Origin: Streptomyces sp. NRRL S-646
GTDB taxonomy: Bacteria > Actinomycetota > Actinomycetes > Streptomycetales > Streptomycetaceae
Length of the DNA stretch: 64,000 nt
Direction: 5' to 3'
NCBI RefSeq assembly: GCF_000720765.1
Contig: NZ_JODC01000008.1
Coordinates: 653,365 to 717,364, forward strand
This document shows positions 17,671-26,273 of the stretch, piece by piece. Below the pieces are notes generated by a model. That model was given only the letters and a program-made list of their open reading frames with translations, made no database searches and was not told where the DNA came from. The position numbers and the translations under genes were made by a program. The first letter of the stretch is position 1; every line of letters begins with the position of its first letter.

Positions 17671-18897
17671 GTGAGTGGTGCCGTGCGTCGGTCGCGCAGA
17701 CATCCGGGTGGGAGGCCGGGTGGCGGTCGTGGCGGGGGACGGTTGCGGGCTGTGGTGCTGGGCAGTCGGCCGGCGCGGGGGGTGGGGCCGGTGGCGCGTG
17801 CGCGCAGGGCGGCGGTGGCAGGGCGGGGCGTGGGGGAGGGCGTGGTGGTCGCCCGGGGGTTGAGGGTGGGGGCGGCGTATGCGTGGCGGCTGTTGGTGGT
17901 GGGAGTGGTTGCTTACGCAGGCTTTGTGATGTTGGGGCGTTTGCAGCTGGTCGCTGTGGCCCTGTTCCTCGCCCTGGTCGTGACCTCTGTACTGCGTCCG
18001 CTCGCCGATCTGCTGGCGCGATGGCTGCCGCGGGCGCTGGCGGTGGTGGTGAGTGTCGCGGGAAGCCTGATGGCGGCTCTTGGGCTGCTGACGCTGGTGG
18101 GTGAGCTGGTGGCGCGCGAGTGGGACCGGCTGGGGCGGGAGTTCGGCGGGGGCGTGGGGCGTATCGAGCGGTGGTTGCAGGGGCCTCCCTTCCATGTGAG
18201 TCCGACGGTGATGTCGGATCTTCAGGGCAAGGTGGGTTCCTTTGTCTCCGGGCACCGCTCGGCTCTGGTCAGCGGTGCGGTGAGCGGGGCCGGGCGGCTG
18301 GTTGAGGTGCTGACAGCGGCGGTGCTTGCGCTGTTTTGTTCGGTGTTCTTCATCCATTCCGGTGACCGGATGTGGTCCTGGTTCCAGGAAGGGCTGCCGC
18401 GGCGGGCGCGGGATCCGTTCGGCCGTGCGGGTGGTGCGGCGTGGCGGACTTTTGCCGGGTACACGCGGGGCATCGTCATTGTGGCGGCCACCAATGCGGT
18501 GCTGGTCGGCACCGCTCTCTTCGTGCTGCGGGTGCCGTTGGCGCTGCCGCTGACATTGCTGGAATTCTTTGCCGCGTTCGTCCCGCTGGTGGGGTCACCC
18601 ATTGCGTTGGGGGTGGCCACGGTGGTGGCCCTGGCGTCGCGCGGGCCGGTCATCGCGATCGTGGTGCTGGCGCTGATCGTCGTCGTCGGCCAGATCGAGG
18701 GCCATGTGCTGCATCCGCTGGTGATGAGCTGGGCGGTGCGGCTGCACCCTGTGGTGGTGGCCGTCTCGGTGATCGCCGGAAGCGTCCTGGCCGGGGTGGT
18801 CGGCGCGGTCGTGGCGGTGCCGATGGTGTCGGTGGCGTGGGCGGTGGGCGGTGAGCTGCGCGGTCCCTGGGCGGGGCGGAGAGGGGTGGGTGCCTAA
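17671..18897 (+). CDS. AI-2E-type (PerM family) membrane protein
   Basis: A 408-residue integral membrane protein of the AI-2E/PerM exporter family. An Arg/Gly-rich start of about 65 residues is followed by the family helices: LFLALVVTSVLRPLADLLARW, a helical linker (EFGGGVGRIERWLQ), then FFAAFVPLVGSPIALGVATV and EGHVLHPLVMSWAVRLHPV, which are the diagnostic C-terminal motifs. Members have been linked to AI-2 or Na+/H+ export, but roles vary. Start GTG 17671 lies 10 bases after GAGGAGG. The low-complexity start may be shorter in vivo. Confidence 0.87.
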   Translation: MSGAVRRSRRHPGGRPGGGRGGGRLRAVVLGSRPARGVGPVARARRAAVAGRGVGEGVVVARGLRVGAAYAWRLLVVGVVAYAGFVMLGRLQLVAVALFLALVVTSVLRPLADLLARWLPRALAVVVSVAGSLMAALGLLTLVGELVAREWDRLGREFGGGVGRIERWLQGPPFHVSPTVMSDLQGKVGSFVSGHRSALVSGAVSGAGRLVEVLTAAVLALFCSVFFIHSGDRMWSWFQEGLPRRARDPFGRAGGAAWRTFAGYTRGIVIVAATNAVLVGTALFVLRVPLALPLTLLEFFAAFVPLVGSPIALGVATVVALASRGPVIAIVVLALIVVVGQIEGHVLHPLVMSWAVRLHPVVVAVSVIAGSVLAGVVGAVVAVPMVSVAWAVGGELRGPWAGRRGVGA

Positions 18898-19281
18898 GCT
18901 TGGCGTTTTTCGTCCGTGGTCGAACACGGCCTCGAACTTGCTGACTGAAGTCCTGGCAGATCTTCCGCAGATCCCGCATCAGCCCCACCCCACGCCCGTC
19001 ATCGACAAGACCGTCCTCACCCTGGACGGACAACGCTGAAAGCGCTCATTGAAAGGAGGGGACAGCACGCTGCGGCTGATCGTCTTCGTGAGAGCGGCCA
19101 CCTGCGCCGCACTCACCCTCGGTGGTGGCGCCTGGCACGCGGGTCTGCTGTAGCGAGGCTGAGGCGCGAGGCAGATTTTTCGGAGTTCGGCGGTCTGCGG
19201 ATGTCGAGAACGTGTCGTCGGCTCCGTCCCAGGGCTATCAGCGGCCACCACCGGCCGCACGAGGAAGAAGGAGGAACCAGC
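18898..19281. other. No gene seen
   Basis: Short frames without family similarity. The ribosome site AAGGAGGA of the VOC gene is at 19269-19275, seven bases before ATG 19282. Confidence 0.45.
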
Positions 19282-19722
19282 ATGGCGATCCAGCGGATGG
19301 ACAATGTCGGCATCGTCGTCGAGGACATGGATGCCGCCATCGCTTACTTCATGGAACTCGGTATGGAGCTGGAGGGCAGGACGCAGGTCGAGGGGCTCTT
19401 CGCCGACCAGTGCACCGGACTCGACGGCGTCCGCTGTGACATCGCGATGCTCCGGACCCCCGACGGTCACAGCCGGCTCGAGCTGGCGAAATACCGCAGC
19501 CCAGCAGCGATCAACGGCGGGCCCCGCAACCGGCCGCACAACATTCTGGGCACGCACCGCGTCATGTTCGCCGTCGACGACATCAAGGACACCGTTGCCC
19601 GCCTTCGCCCTCACGGCGCCGAACTCGTCGGCGAGATCGCCCGGTTCGAGGACAGCTATCTGCTCTGCTACCTCCGCGGCCCGGAGGGCATCATCGTCGG
19701 ACTGGCCGAGCAACTGCGCTGA
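19282..19722 (+). CDS. VOC-family (glyoxalase/dioxygenase fold) protein
   Basis: A 146-residue protein of the vicinal oxygen chelate superfamily. Two beta-alpha-beta-beta-beta units are visible: MDNVGIVVEDMDAAIAYFME at the start and HRVMFAVDDIKDTVARLR near residue 95, ending in the typical RGPEGIIVGLAEQL. The superfamily includes glyoxalases, dioxygenases and resistance proteins binding small ligands. A strong ribosome site supports the start. The next gene, which begins 17 bases later, is truncated. Confidence 0.88.
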   Translation: MAIQRMDNVGIVVEDMDAAIAYFMELGMELEGRTQVEGLFADQCTGLDGVRCDIAMLRTPDGHSRLELAKYRSPAAINGGPRNRPHNILGTHRVMFAVDDIKDTVARLRPHGAELVGEIARFEDSYLLCYLRGPEGIIVGLAEQLR

Positions 19723-19738
19723 AAAGAGGGCCCGAACC

Positions 19739-19859
19739 ATGCAGCCGAACGACATCATCGCGGTTCTGAACCGCCCGATCAGCCAGGAGCTGCTGGCCCG
19801 TGACGCAACCCGCCTGGCTTACGTCGCCAAGGACGAGACCCCGCGTACGTCAGGAACGC
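19739..19859 (+). pseudogene. PNPOx-like flavin protein, N-terminal stub
   Basis: Directly behind the VOC gene and after a GAAAAGAGGG ribosome-like site, an ATG opens a frame MQPNDIIAVLNRPISQELLA...TRLAYVAKDETPRT that matches the first 40 residues of pyridoxamine 5'-phosphate oxidase-like proteins of streptomycetes. It then runs into unrelated sequence, so the flavin-binding barrel is missing. It was probably co-transcribed with the VOC gene before the deletion. Confidence 0.65.
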
Positions 19860-19966
19860 GAGACACCGGCAGTCGTCTGCCTTCTGCGGCCAGAGCGGAT
19901 CCGGAACCTCGCCGGGGCGCGGCAGTGTGGCTCGGGGCCTGATCCAGCATCGTCGCGATCGGCGGT

Positions 19967-20068
19967 TCAGCACATGCCCACCCCCGAGCACAGGTGGTCG
20001 AGGCCGAGGCGGTCCAGCGAGCGGGCGAAGGCACGCTCGGCGCTCTCCCGGCCGTAGCCCTGGACGGT
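19967..20068 (-). pseudogene. Aldo/keto reductase scrap
   Basis: On the minus strand, codons for VQGYGRESAERAFARSLDRL and then GLDHL match the helix preceding the DLYLIH strand of aldo/keto reductases. The frame departs and stops right after it (CSGVGMC). Only about 26 recognisable residues remain. Confidence 0.5.
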
Positions 20069-20110
20069 TCATCGCAGGCGATGCCCACGGCGTTGACGGC
20101 CCAGCCCAAG

Positions 20111-20788
20111 CTACGACGCCAGGGGCACTCGCGTCGCACGTTTCAGCATGCCACTGAGCTGCCAGACGACGGCGGCGGAAAGGGCGGTCGCGCAGACGTA
20201 CAGGAGATTGCTTTCCATGACCTGCTGCAGCGCCTGGCTTGTCTGGCCGGGAGTGCGTGCGTGCTTCAGTGCGGACAGGGCGTCGGTGCCCGTGGCGCCC
20301 GCGGCGAGGACGGAGAGCCACCAGAGGGTGAGCAGGGGATGGCCGCGCTTACGCTGTGCCGTCGGCCGGCCGGCTGCCCACAGGTCGTTGACGAACATCT
20401 TCAGCACGAACAGATCGGCAAAGGGGACCACCCAGCCGAAGAACAACCAGGCACGGTGGCGACGCTGTCCCTCGGGCCAGATCAGCTCCGCGAGGTTGCG
20501 CATGCGGGACATCCAGACGCTGAAGACCAGCACCGTCAACAGGGTGGCGCCGCTCCACCAGCCCCTCAGATTTCCGAACCACATGTCGGCGTCGAGCAGC
20601 GGCAGCGCCTCGCTGCCGTCCGGCTGAGCCGGCAGTGGCGGTGCATGCAGCACTTGGTACTTGTGCCACGCCGCTACCCCTGCCGCCGCAGTCAGCATTG
20701 CGTACGCGCCGAGCGCGCCGTAGGTCCATCGGGTCAGCCCGCCCGGCGCTCCTGCAGCCCTGCCCACTCCACACCTCCTGGAAGCCAC
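20111..20788 (-). CDS. DUF4328 membrane protein
   Basis: About 225 residues with four predicted membrane helices. The DUF4328 core is seen as SVWMSRMRNLAELIWPEG, then AWLFFGWVVPFADLFVLKMF and VNDLW. The function of the family is unknown. The start could lie slightly downstream of 20788, because the first 20 residues (RRCGVGRAAGAPGG) are loop-like. It sits alone between broken genes. Confidence 0.75.
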   Translation of the reverse strand: MASRRCGVGRAAGAPGGLTRWTYGALGAYAMLTAAAGVAAWHKYQVLHAPPLPAQPDGSEALPLLDADMWFGNLRGWWSGATLLTVLVFSVWMSRMRNLAELIWPEGQRRHRAWLFFGWVVPFADLFVLKMFVNDLWAAGRPTAQRKRGHPLLTLWWLSVLAAGATGTDALSALKHARTPGQTSQALQQVMESNLLYVCATALSAAVVWQLSGMLKRATRVPLAS

Positions 20789-21050
20789 CTGTTGGGAACT
20801 TCCTGCAGGTCGGCGGGGGATCTTAACCTCACAGGGCGGCGGAAGTCACGGCCCCGCCAAGCCGTGACACCCCGCTCGTGGGCCATTCGCGGACGGCGGC
20901 GAAGATCAGGCCGCCACCAAATACGCATGCCCTCAACCCCCGTCGGAAGTCCGCATTCCGGCAAACCTCGCCTTTCCGGCGTAGTGACGAATACCGTAGC
21001 GATCCGTACGCTGCGTTGCTGATCGACTTTGTCGGCAGTGGAGGTCCGCG

Positions 21051-21403
21051 ATGTGCCATGGCCGCATCCGCCTCTTGATCTGGACAGCTGCGCTCGCGCT
21101 CCTCATGGCGGTGCTGCCCGGGACCGCGTCGGCGGTCGTCGGCGTTGCTGGTGGGGGTGGTGCCCGCGTCGTGGCGGAGGAGAACGTTGGCCCCAACCTG
21201 GTGGATCTGACCGTGTCGTCGCCGGCTCTGGGCCGGACCGCCAAGGTGCGGCTGCTGATCCCGGACGGCTGGAACGAGCAGCGCAGGGGCGAGAGTTGGC
21301 CGGTGCTGTATCTGCTGCACGGCTGCTGCGACACATATGACAGCTGGACTCGCCAGACCGATGTGGAGACGCTGCCGCAGCTGCGCCACGTGTTGGTCGT
21401 CAT
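21051..21403 (+). pseudogene. Secreted esterase, N-terminal stub
   Basis: An ATG opens a signal peptide (RLLIWTAALALLMAVLPGTASA) followed by the first strand and HG motif of an antigen-85/esterase-D-like hydrolase (VRLLIPDGWN, SWPVLYLLHGCCDTYDSW). Similarity ends at about 21400 (HVLVVM), before the nucleophile serine, and the frame stops at 21425. The rest has been replaced by a phosphotransferase tail. Confidence 0.75.
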
Positions 21404-21733
21404 GACGAGTGCGAGTTGCTCGTGACGAACGGCGTCCTGCCCGCCGACCTGCAGATCGCGCACGTCTTCCTCGACGGCGACGAGGTCACGGGCATCATCG
21501 ACTGGTCCGAGGCGGGCCAGGGTGATGCCCTGTACGACCTCGCCACCTTCACGCTCGGACATGCGGAGCACCTCGACGACGTCATCGCCGGCTATGGCAC
21601 CGACATCGACCTCGACGTGATCCACGCGTGGTGGTCGTTGCGAAGCCTGCTGATAGTTCGCTGGTTGATCGAGCACGGCTTCGACCCCTTCGCGCCGGGC
21701 TGTGAGGTCGACGTGCTGAGATCCCGGATGTGA
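21404..21733 (+). pseudogene. Aminoglycoside phosphotransferase-like protein, C-terminal part
   Basis: In another frame from the esterase stub, about 105 residues match the C-terminal lobe of APH-fold kinases: PADLQIAHVFLDGDEVTGII (the normally HGD-containing catalytic loop, here PAD), DWSEAGQGDALYDLATFTLG (metal-binding Asp and the YDLA signature) and a helical end. The ATP-binding N-terminal lobe is absent, so it is not a functional kinase. Confidence 0.75.
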
Positions 21734-21814
21734 GGCCGCACGGGCTGGACCGCTACGTATGCGTTCTGACGCATCGAACAGGCCATCCCCTGGGGCGCAT
21801 CGCCTGCCCTTACT

Positions 21815-22035
21815 TCAACAGAGTGCGGTGCGCAGCCGTCGCCAGCAGATGACGGCGCAGCCGAGGCTGACGAACGCGTGATCAATGTCGTCGTGGATCT
21901 CTCAACGGATGCGCAGGCGGCGAAACCAATGCAGCAGCGCGATCGCTCCTTCCACGAGCCAGCGGTTGACGCCAAGGCCGGAGCCGTGCCCGGTGCTGCG
22001 CCGACGATGTGCGATCACCATGCAGGCGCAGCGCT
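21815..22035 (-). pseudogene. IS5-family transposase C-terminal remnant
   Basis: The minus strand reads GHGSGLGVNRWLVEGAIALL then HWFRRLRIR, an in-frame stop, and then EIHDDIDHAFVSLGCAVICW followed by RRLRTAL. This is the C-terminal end of an IS5-family DDE transposase (the glutamate-containing RWVVE-type helix). The internal stop and the missing front two thirds make it inactive. Confidence 0.75.
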
Positions 22036-22181
22036 TGCTGCCGCAGGTAACCGACACCCCGCGGGAGCAGTGGGAGCGGCGCACCCAGCCAGAGCACGAT
22101 GGCGGCACTCCGCAGCAGGGGCACGCTCCATGGCGCTGGACGTCCCCGACACCCACGACGAGTCCCCGGCGGTCGCGGACA

Positions 22182-22433
22182 CTGGGAGTTGACGAGGCGG
22201 CAGTCGAGGGCGTCGAGTATCGCGAGTTCCAAAATTCGCTCCTGGAGGACCTCCCGCCCCGCGAGAAGCGGATCCTGTTGCTGCGCTTCTTCGGCAACAT
22301 GACCCAGTCGCAGATCGCGCAGGAGGCTGGCGGCATCTCTCAGATGCGCGTCCCCCGGCTGCTGGCGCGCACACTGGCCCAGCTGCGGGAGAGGCACAGC
22401 AGATCTTGTGGGAGCGTGCCGCCCGAAACCTGA
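22182..22433 (+). pseudogene. SigB/SigF-type sigma factor, C-terminal region 4 fragment
   Basis: About 75 residues match region 4 of the SigB/SigF/SigG group: VEGVEYREFQNSLLEDLPPR, EKRILLLRFFGNMTQSQIAQ and RLLARTLAQLRER. Regions 2 and 3 are missing; the frame upstream is antisense to the transposase remnant. A small irregularity (QEAGGISQMRVPRLL) within the helix-turn-helix also suggests decay. Confidence 0.75.
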
Positions 22434-22561
22434 TCCTGCATGCTCCTCACTGAATGTGAGACAGGGCCGTTGAATTGAGGCACTTACCGTCCTGACAGCC
22501 GTTCGGGTACTCCGGCTCGCCACGTCTTACGGTCATCCTCAGGAAGAGTTGCGTCGGGCTT

Positions 22562-23158
22562 TCAGCGGGTGATCGAGATTGCGAAGGGCGCGAATCCGCT
22601 GGATCGGATCACGTGGGGTACGAACAGAATCGCGGCCTCGGCGGCCCGGGCGGTCTCGATTCCCCCGAGGTCCGTGATCCACTCCTGCTGCCAGCTGAGG
22701 TCGGCAAGAAGCCCGCGTACGACCTGCTTGGCCTCCGGGTCCTGGCCGGAAAGAAAGGCGGTCGGTGTCTGGGCGAGCGCGGCGGGCGCGGTCATCACCG
22801 TGTAGAGCATCGTGTTGAGCGTCTTGACGACGCGCGTGTCGGGGAGAGCTTCTTGAAGTTGCTCCGCGAGGCTCGAGCCGGGGTAGAGCAGCTCAGCCGG
22901 TAGTCCGTCTGGTCCGTCGACGGTGGCGTTGGAGACGTCTACGAGAATCTTGCCCTGCAGTTCCTCGCGCAGCGCGACGAGCCGCTCCAGGGAGCCGGCG
23001 CCCGGGGTGGCGTTGATGACGATCTGCGCTGTCCGGGCGGCGTCGGCGGCAGAGCCTGGTGAGCGGTCCGCCACGGTCACCTCGTGCCCGGCCCGGGTGA
23101 GGGCCAGGGCGAGGCTGCCGCCGACGCGGCCGTTTCCCAGAACGGCGATCATGGTCAT
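22562..23158 (-). CDS. NADPH-dependent F420 reductase-like dinucleotide-binding protein
   Basis: A 198-residue Rossmann protein. MIAVLGNGRVGGSLALALTR carries the dinucleotide fingerprint GxGxxG, followed by TVADRSPGS and the conserved INATPGAGSL; the rest matches the F420-dependent NADP reductase/ProC-like domain. Members reduce NADP with F420H2 or act as stand-alone oxidoreductases. It follows the inositol-phosphatase-like gene by 38 bases on the same strand and is likely co-transcribed with it from the promoter shared with the divergent LysR gene. Confidence 0.82.
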   Translation of the reverse strand: MTMIAVLGNGRVGGSLALALTRAGHEVTVADRSPGSAADAARTAQIVINATPGAGSLERLVALREELQGKILVDVSNATVDGPDGLPAELLYPGSSLAEQLQEALPDTRVVKTLNTMLYTVMTAPAALAQTPTAFLSGQDPEAKQVVRGLLADLSWQQEWITDLGGIETARAAEAAILFVPHVIRSSGFAPFAISITR

Positions 23159-23196
23159 GTTGATGCGGTCCTTCCGGTGCTTGTGGTTCTCGGGAG

Positions 23197-24030
23197 TCAG
23201 CGGGAGAGAGTGGTGACGGCTTCGGTGTGCACGCCGGGCGCGGCAGCCAGGAAGCTCTCGCTCTGTGGGGTCCAGGGGCGGCCCTCGGCGTCGGATATCC
23301 GCCCGCCGGCCTCGGCGACGAGCAGCGCCCCGGGAAGCAGGTCCGCGCGGGCCCCGGCGAACTGCCAGAAGGCCTCGATCCGGCCGGCGGCCACGTTCAG
23401 CAGGTGCAGGGTGGCGGGCACGGATGTCCGCACGACGAGCGCATCGAAGAGCATCGCGGTGATCGAGGAGCCGATGCGCCGCACGACCTTCTCGTCCTCG
23501 TCCGGCCTGGCCTGGCTCGTGGCCACGAGGCTCAGGCCGAGGTCCCTGGTCTGGGACACGTGCAGCGGGCGGCCGTCGAGGTGGGCGCCGGCGCCGGCGA
23601 GCGCGGTGTAGGTCTCACCGGTCAACGGCAGGTGAACTGCGGTGAGCACCGGCTGGTTGTCGCGCACGAGAGTGGCGGTCACCGCCCACTCCGGCAGGGC
23701 GTGCAGGTGGTTGACGTTGCCCTCGGCTGGATCCAGGACCCACCATTCGCCGGGGGGCAGGGCCCCGCCCGCGAGCTCGTCCTCCACCAAGCGGGCGTCC
23801 GGGCGCAGGAGGGTGAGGCGGGGGCGCAGGACGTCGAGGGCCACGTCGTCGTTGGCGGCGAGCGCGCGCATCAGCTCTTCGCGGGTCTGGTAGCGGACCA
23901 CGTCGCCGAACCGCTCCCGCAGCGCCACACCCGCCGCGCGCACGGCGACCGCGGTCTGCGCGAGCAGGTCGGCATCGGACGCGGAGCCGACGGTGGCAGC
24001 AAATCCGGTGGTCTGAATCGACTCGGGCAT
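23197..24030 (-). CDS. Inositol monophosphatase-family protein with altered metal site
   Basis: A 277-residue member of the inositol monophosphatase/FIG superfamily, Mg-dependent phosphatases of inositol phosphate, histidinol phosphate or PAPs. The metal motif normally written DPIDGT is DPAEGN here, and the distal WDxAAG motif is ADLLPG; EDE and EAGG are kept. So the aspartates are partly replaced by Glu and the Thr by Asn, which may mean changed specificity or lost catalysis. First gene of a two-gene unit divergent from LysR. Confidence 0.82.
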   Translation of the reverse strand: MPESIQTTGFAATVGSASDADLLAQTAVAVRAAGVALRERFGDVVRYQTREELMRALAANDDVALDVLRPRLTLLRPDARLVEDELAGGALPPGEWWVLDPAEGNVNHLHALPEWAVTATLVRDNQPVLTAVHLPLTGETYTALAGAGAHLDGRPLHVSQTRDLGLSLVATSQARPDEDEKVVRRIGSSITAMLFDALVVRTSVPATLHLLNVAAGRIEAFWQFAGARADLLPGALLVAEAGGRISDAEGRPWTPQSESFLAAAPGVHTEAVTTLSR

Positions 24031-24158
24031 GGCGGTGCTCCCATCTGAGCAGGGGGATGACGAGGCGGACCAGGCGAAAGCCGTGTTTCCTTCGCGCCCG
24101 CATCTCGAAGGTAGGAGGGCGCATCATTAACTGCAAGTGCATGTAAAGCACGGCTAGG
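24031..24158. promoter_or_regulatory. Divergent promoter region with TGCA repeats
   Basis: The 128-base gap between the minus-strand two-gene unit and lysR holds an AT-rich tract, CATTAACTGCAAGTGCATGT (around 24124-24143), with TGCA repeated around an AG spacer. It is the natural place for the LysR operator controlling both directions (inference). Confidence 0.4.
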
Positions 24159-25067
24159 ATGAGCCTCATGCAATTGGATTTGAACCTGCTCGCCGCGCTC
24201 GATGCGCTCCTGGAGGAAGGCAGCGTGGCCGGAGCTGCTGAGCGCCTGCACGTGACCGCCCCCGCGATGAGTCGAAGCCTCGGCCGGATCCGGCGCACGA
24301 CGGGAGATCAGATCCTGGTGCGTACCGGGCGCACGATGACCCCGACGCCGTACGCGATCGCCGTCCGGGAACAGGTGCACGAGCTGCTGCAGCAGGTCCA
24401 GGGCGTGCTGGCACCGAGCCGCGAACTCGACCTCACGACGCTCGAGCGCACCTTCACACTCCGCTGGCACGATTCACTCGTTGCCCTCAGCGGCCCCGCG
24501 CTTCTCGCGGCCGTACGCAAGCAGGCACCGGGCGTGCGTTTGCGCTTCATCGCAGAATCGAGCATCGACACCCCCGAGCTGCGTCGCGGCGAGGTCGACC
24601 TGGAGGCGAACGCGAACCGTCCGACCGCACCCGACATTCGCGCCGAGCGGGTGGCTGAGACCCAGCACGTCATCGTCGTGAGGCGAGGGCACCCGCTCAC
24701 CCGAGTCAAGGCTGTCACCGCCGCACGGTACGCCGCGGCCGAGCACATCACCGTCTCGCGGCGCGGAAGGCTCGGCAACGCCCTCGACGACGCTCTCGCG
24801 CGGCTCGGCCTCACCCGACGGGTAGTGGCGACCGCGCCCACCGAAGGGGCCGCGTTCCAGTTCGTGCGCGGTTCCGACCTCCTCGTCACAGCCCCCGAAT
24901 CGACGACGCGTTCAGCGGCCACGGTTCTCGGTCTGACCCTGCTCCCACTGCCGTTCGAACTGCCGCCGGCCGCGGTGTACCTGTCCTGGCATCAGCGCTA
25001 TGACACCGACCCCGCACACGTCTGGCTACGCGATCTGGCGCGGACCGCGTTGGCGCCCCCGACGTAA
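24159..25067 (+). CDS. LysR-family transcriptional regulator
   Basis: A 302-residue LysR protein with the N-terminal winged helix (MQLDLNLLAALDALLEEGSV, MSRSLGRIRR) and a NodD/LinR-like effector domain (TFTLRWHDSLVALSGPALLA). The start may be the ATG at 24159 or the one three codons later. It is divergent from the phosphatase-like/F420-reductase-like pair, its probable target. A 14-base-pair hairpin lies about 190 bases downstream. Confidence 0.88.
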   Translation: MSLMQLDLNLLAALDALLEEGSVAGAAERLHVTAPAMSRSLGRIRRTTGDQILVRTGRTMTPTPYAIAVREQVHELLQQVQGVLAPSRELDLTTLERTFTLRWHDSLVALSGPALLAAVRKQAPGVRLRFIAESSIDTPELRRGEVDLEANANRPTAPDIRAERVAETQHVIVVRRGHPLTRVKAVTAARYAAAEHITVSRRGRLGNALDDALARLGLTRRVVATAPTEGAAFQFVRGSDLLVTAPESTTRSAATVLGLTLLPLPFELPPAAVYLSWHQRYDTDPAHVWLRDLARTALAPPT

Positions 25068-25470
25068 CCCAACCTTTAAAGATCTCTAGTACACCAGCAG
25101 AAGTACGCTGCCTTACTCACGGTGACGCCAAGTGGCCGGGAGCTGGACAGCCGTCGAAGCCAACGGAGCGGTGAGGGTACTGCCGGGCAGTGACAAGTGC
25201 CCGTGCCGACCCCGTTGCAGGCGAACGCCGTGTGATGCAGGGGAGCGCGAAGAGGAGCCGTTCGGGGGACGGTGACAGTAACCGTCCCCCGAACGCTGTC
25301 CCAAGCCTCTCTTCTCGGCGCTCACGTACCGCTGGTCGCCGTCGAAGGAGGGGGCACCACGTCTTCTGAGCGCACTCACAAATGCACGCCCGGGGATTCG
25401 CCTAGTCGCCGCTTCGATCAACGAGAGTCACAGTCCAACTGGCTGTACGTGGGGGATCTTTGGCGGCCAC
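25068..25470. other. Non-coding interval with hairpin
   Basis: No convincing gene. A perfect 14-base-pair inverted repeat (GTTCGGGGGACGGT, arms 25260-25273 and 25281-25294, loop GACAGTA) is the only clear structure and may be a bidirectional terminator. Confidence 0.55.
25260..25294. terminator. Perfect hairpin, probable terminator
   Basis: The inverted repeat has no mismatch and a 7-base loop. It lies between the end of lysR and the terpene synthase remnant and could stop transcription from either side. Confidence 0.6.
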
Positions 25471-25880
25471 CTACAGTCGAGCGCAAAAGTCGTTGATCAG
25501 AATGGCCGAATCAATGGTGCGCTGGCGCAGGGATTCGATGTACGTGCTGCGCCAGATCAGGGGCCGGATCTCGAAGTGGCCGACACGTTCGGCGAGACCG
25601 AAGCACGGACGTGCGCCAACCGAGCGCCTGGCGTTGTGCGTGTGCTGCTCGGTGTCGAGGCGGATGCCGGCCCGGCCATCGGCCTCCTCGCTCAGGTTGC
25701 CTTCCAGGTATTCCGCCCAGTCGGCGACCGCCCGCCACTTCTGGGAAATGCCGTGGGTCTCTCGGTGCCGGCAGTCGGCGAACGCCATCACGATCGGTGC
25801 GGCGCCCGGGTGGAAGCGGTGCCCGGTGGCTGGCGCAGGAGCACGATCAGAGGCCCGTCGCCGGTCGCCCGCGCATTCCT
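25471..25880 (-). pseudogene. Class I terpene synthase remnant
   Basis: About 135 codons on the minus strand resemble the middle of bacterial terpene synthases (germacradienol/pentalenene type): HRETHGISQKWRAVADWAEY, LEGNLSEEADGRAG, the RR dyad region NARRSVGARPCFGLAERV, IRPLIWRSTYIESLRQR and the start of the NSE metal motif, SAILINDF, after which a stop appears. The Asp-rich first motif and the end of the NSE motif and C-terminus are missing. The family cyclises prenyl diphosphates with three magnesium ions; this piece cannot. Confidence 0.72.
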
Positions 25881-26042
25881 AGTTGCACCACGAGGCGGGT
25901 CATCCCATGGACCGGGTGGAGTGGTACGAACGTGGCGCGGAAGTCGGATGATTTCGGCGGGCTGGTGGGCTCTGGTGGCCCTGGACGGGCTCGCAGAATC
26001 CGATGGCGCAACGCAGCTCAGGCGTCAAGAATCGCCGGATGC

Positions 26043-26273
26043 ATGAAGGAAAGTGCCGGGCGGACCATCACTCTGTCCCCGCTACGCTTGGACGACGCGG
26101 AGGCGCACCTCGCGGCGGAGGATGAGCAACTGGTGCGGTGGCTCAGCGGCGGTCCCGGCGCACGCGCGGGCGTCTCCAAGCGCTCAGTGGACGTCCCCCA
26201 GCGGGTCACGTCGCGCCACCACGACAATATGGTGCGCGGCGTGACCGTATGCGATCACGCCAGCAGATCCTGA
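26043..26273 (+). pseudogene. GNAT acetyltransferase, N-terminal stub
   Basis: From ATG 26043, GRTITLSPLRLDDAEAHLAA and EDEQLVRWLSGGPG match the beginning of streptomycete GNAT-type N-acetyltransferases. After about 45 residues the frame leaves the family and stops inside the convergent PEP-mutase-like gene. The acetyl-CoA site (motif A) is missing. Confidence 0.6.
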
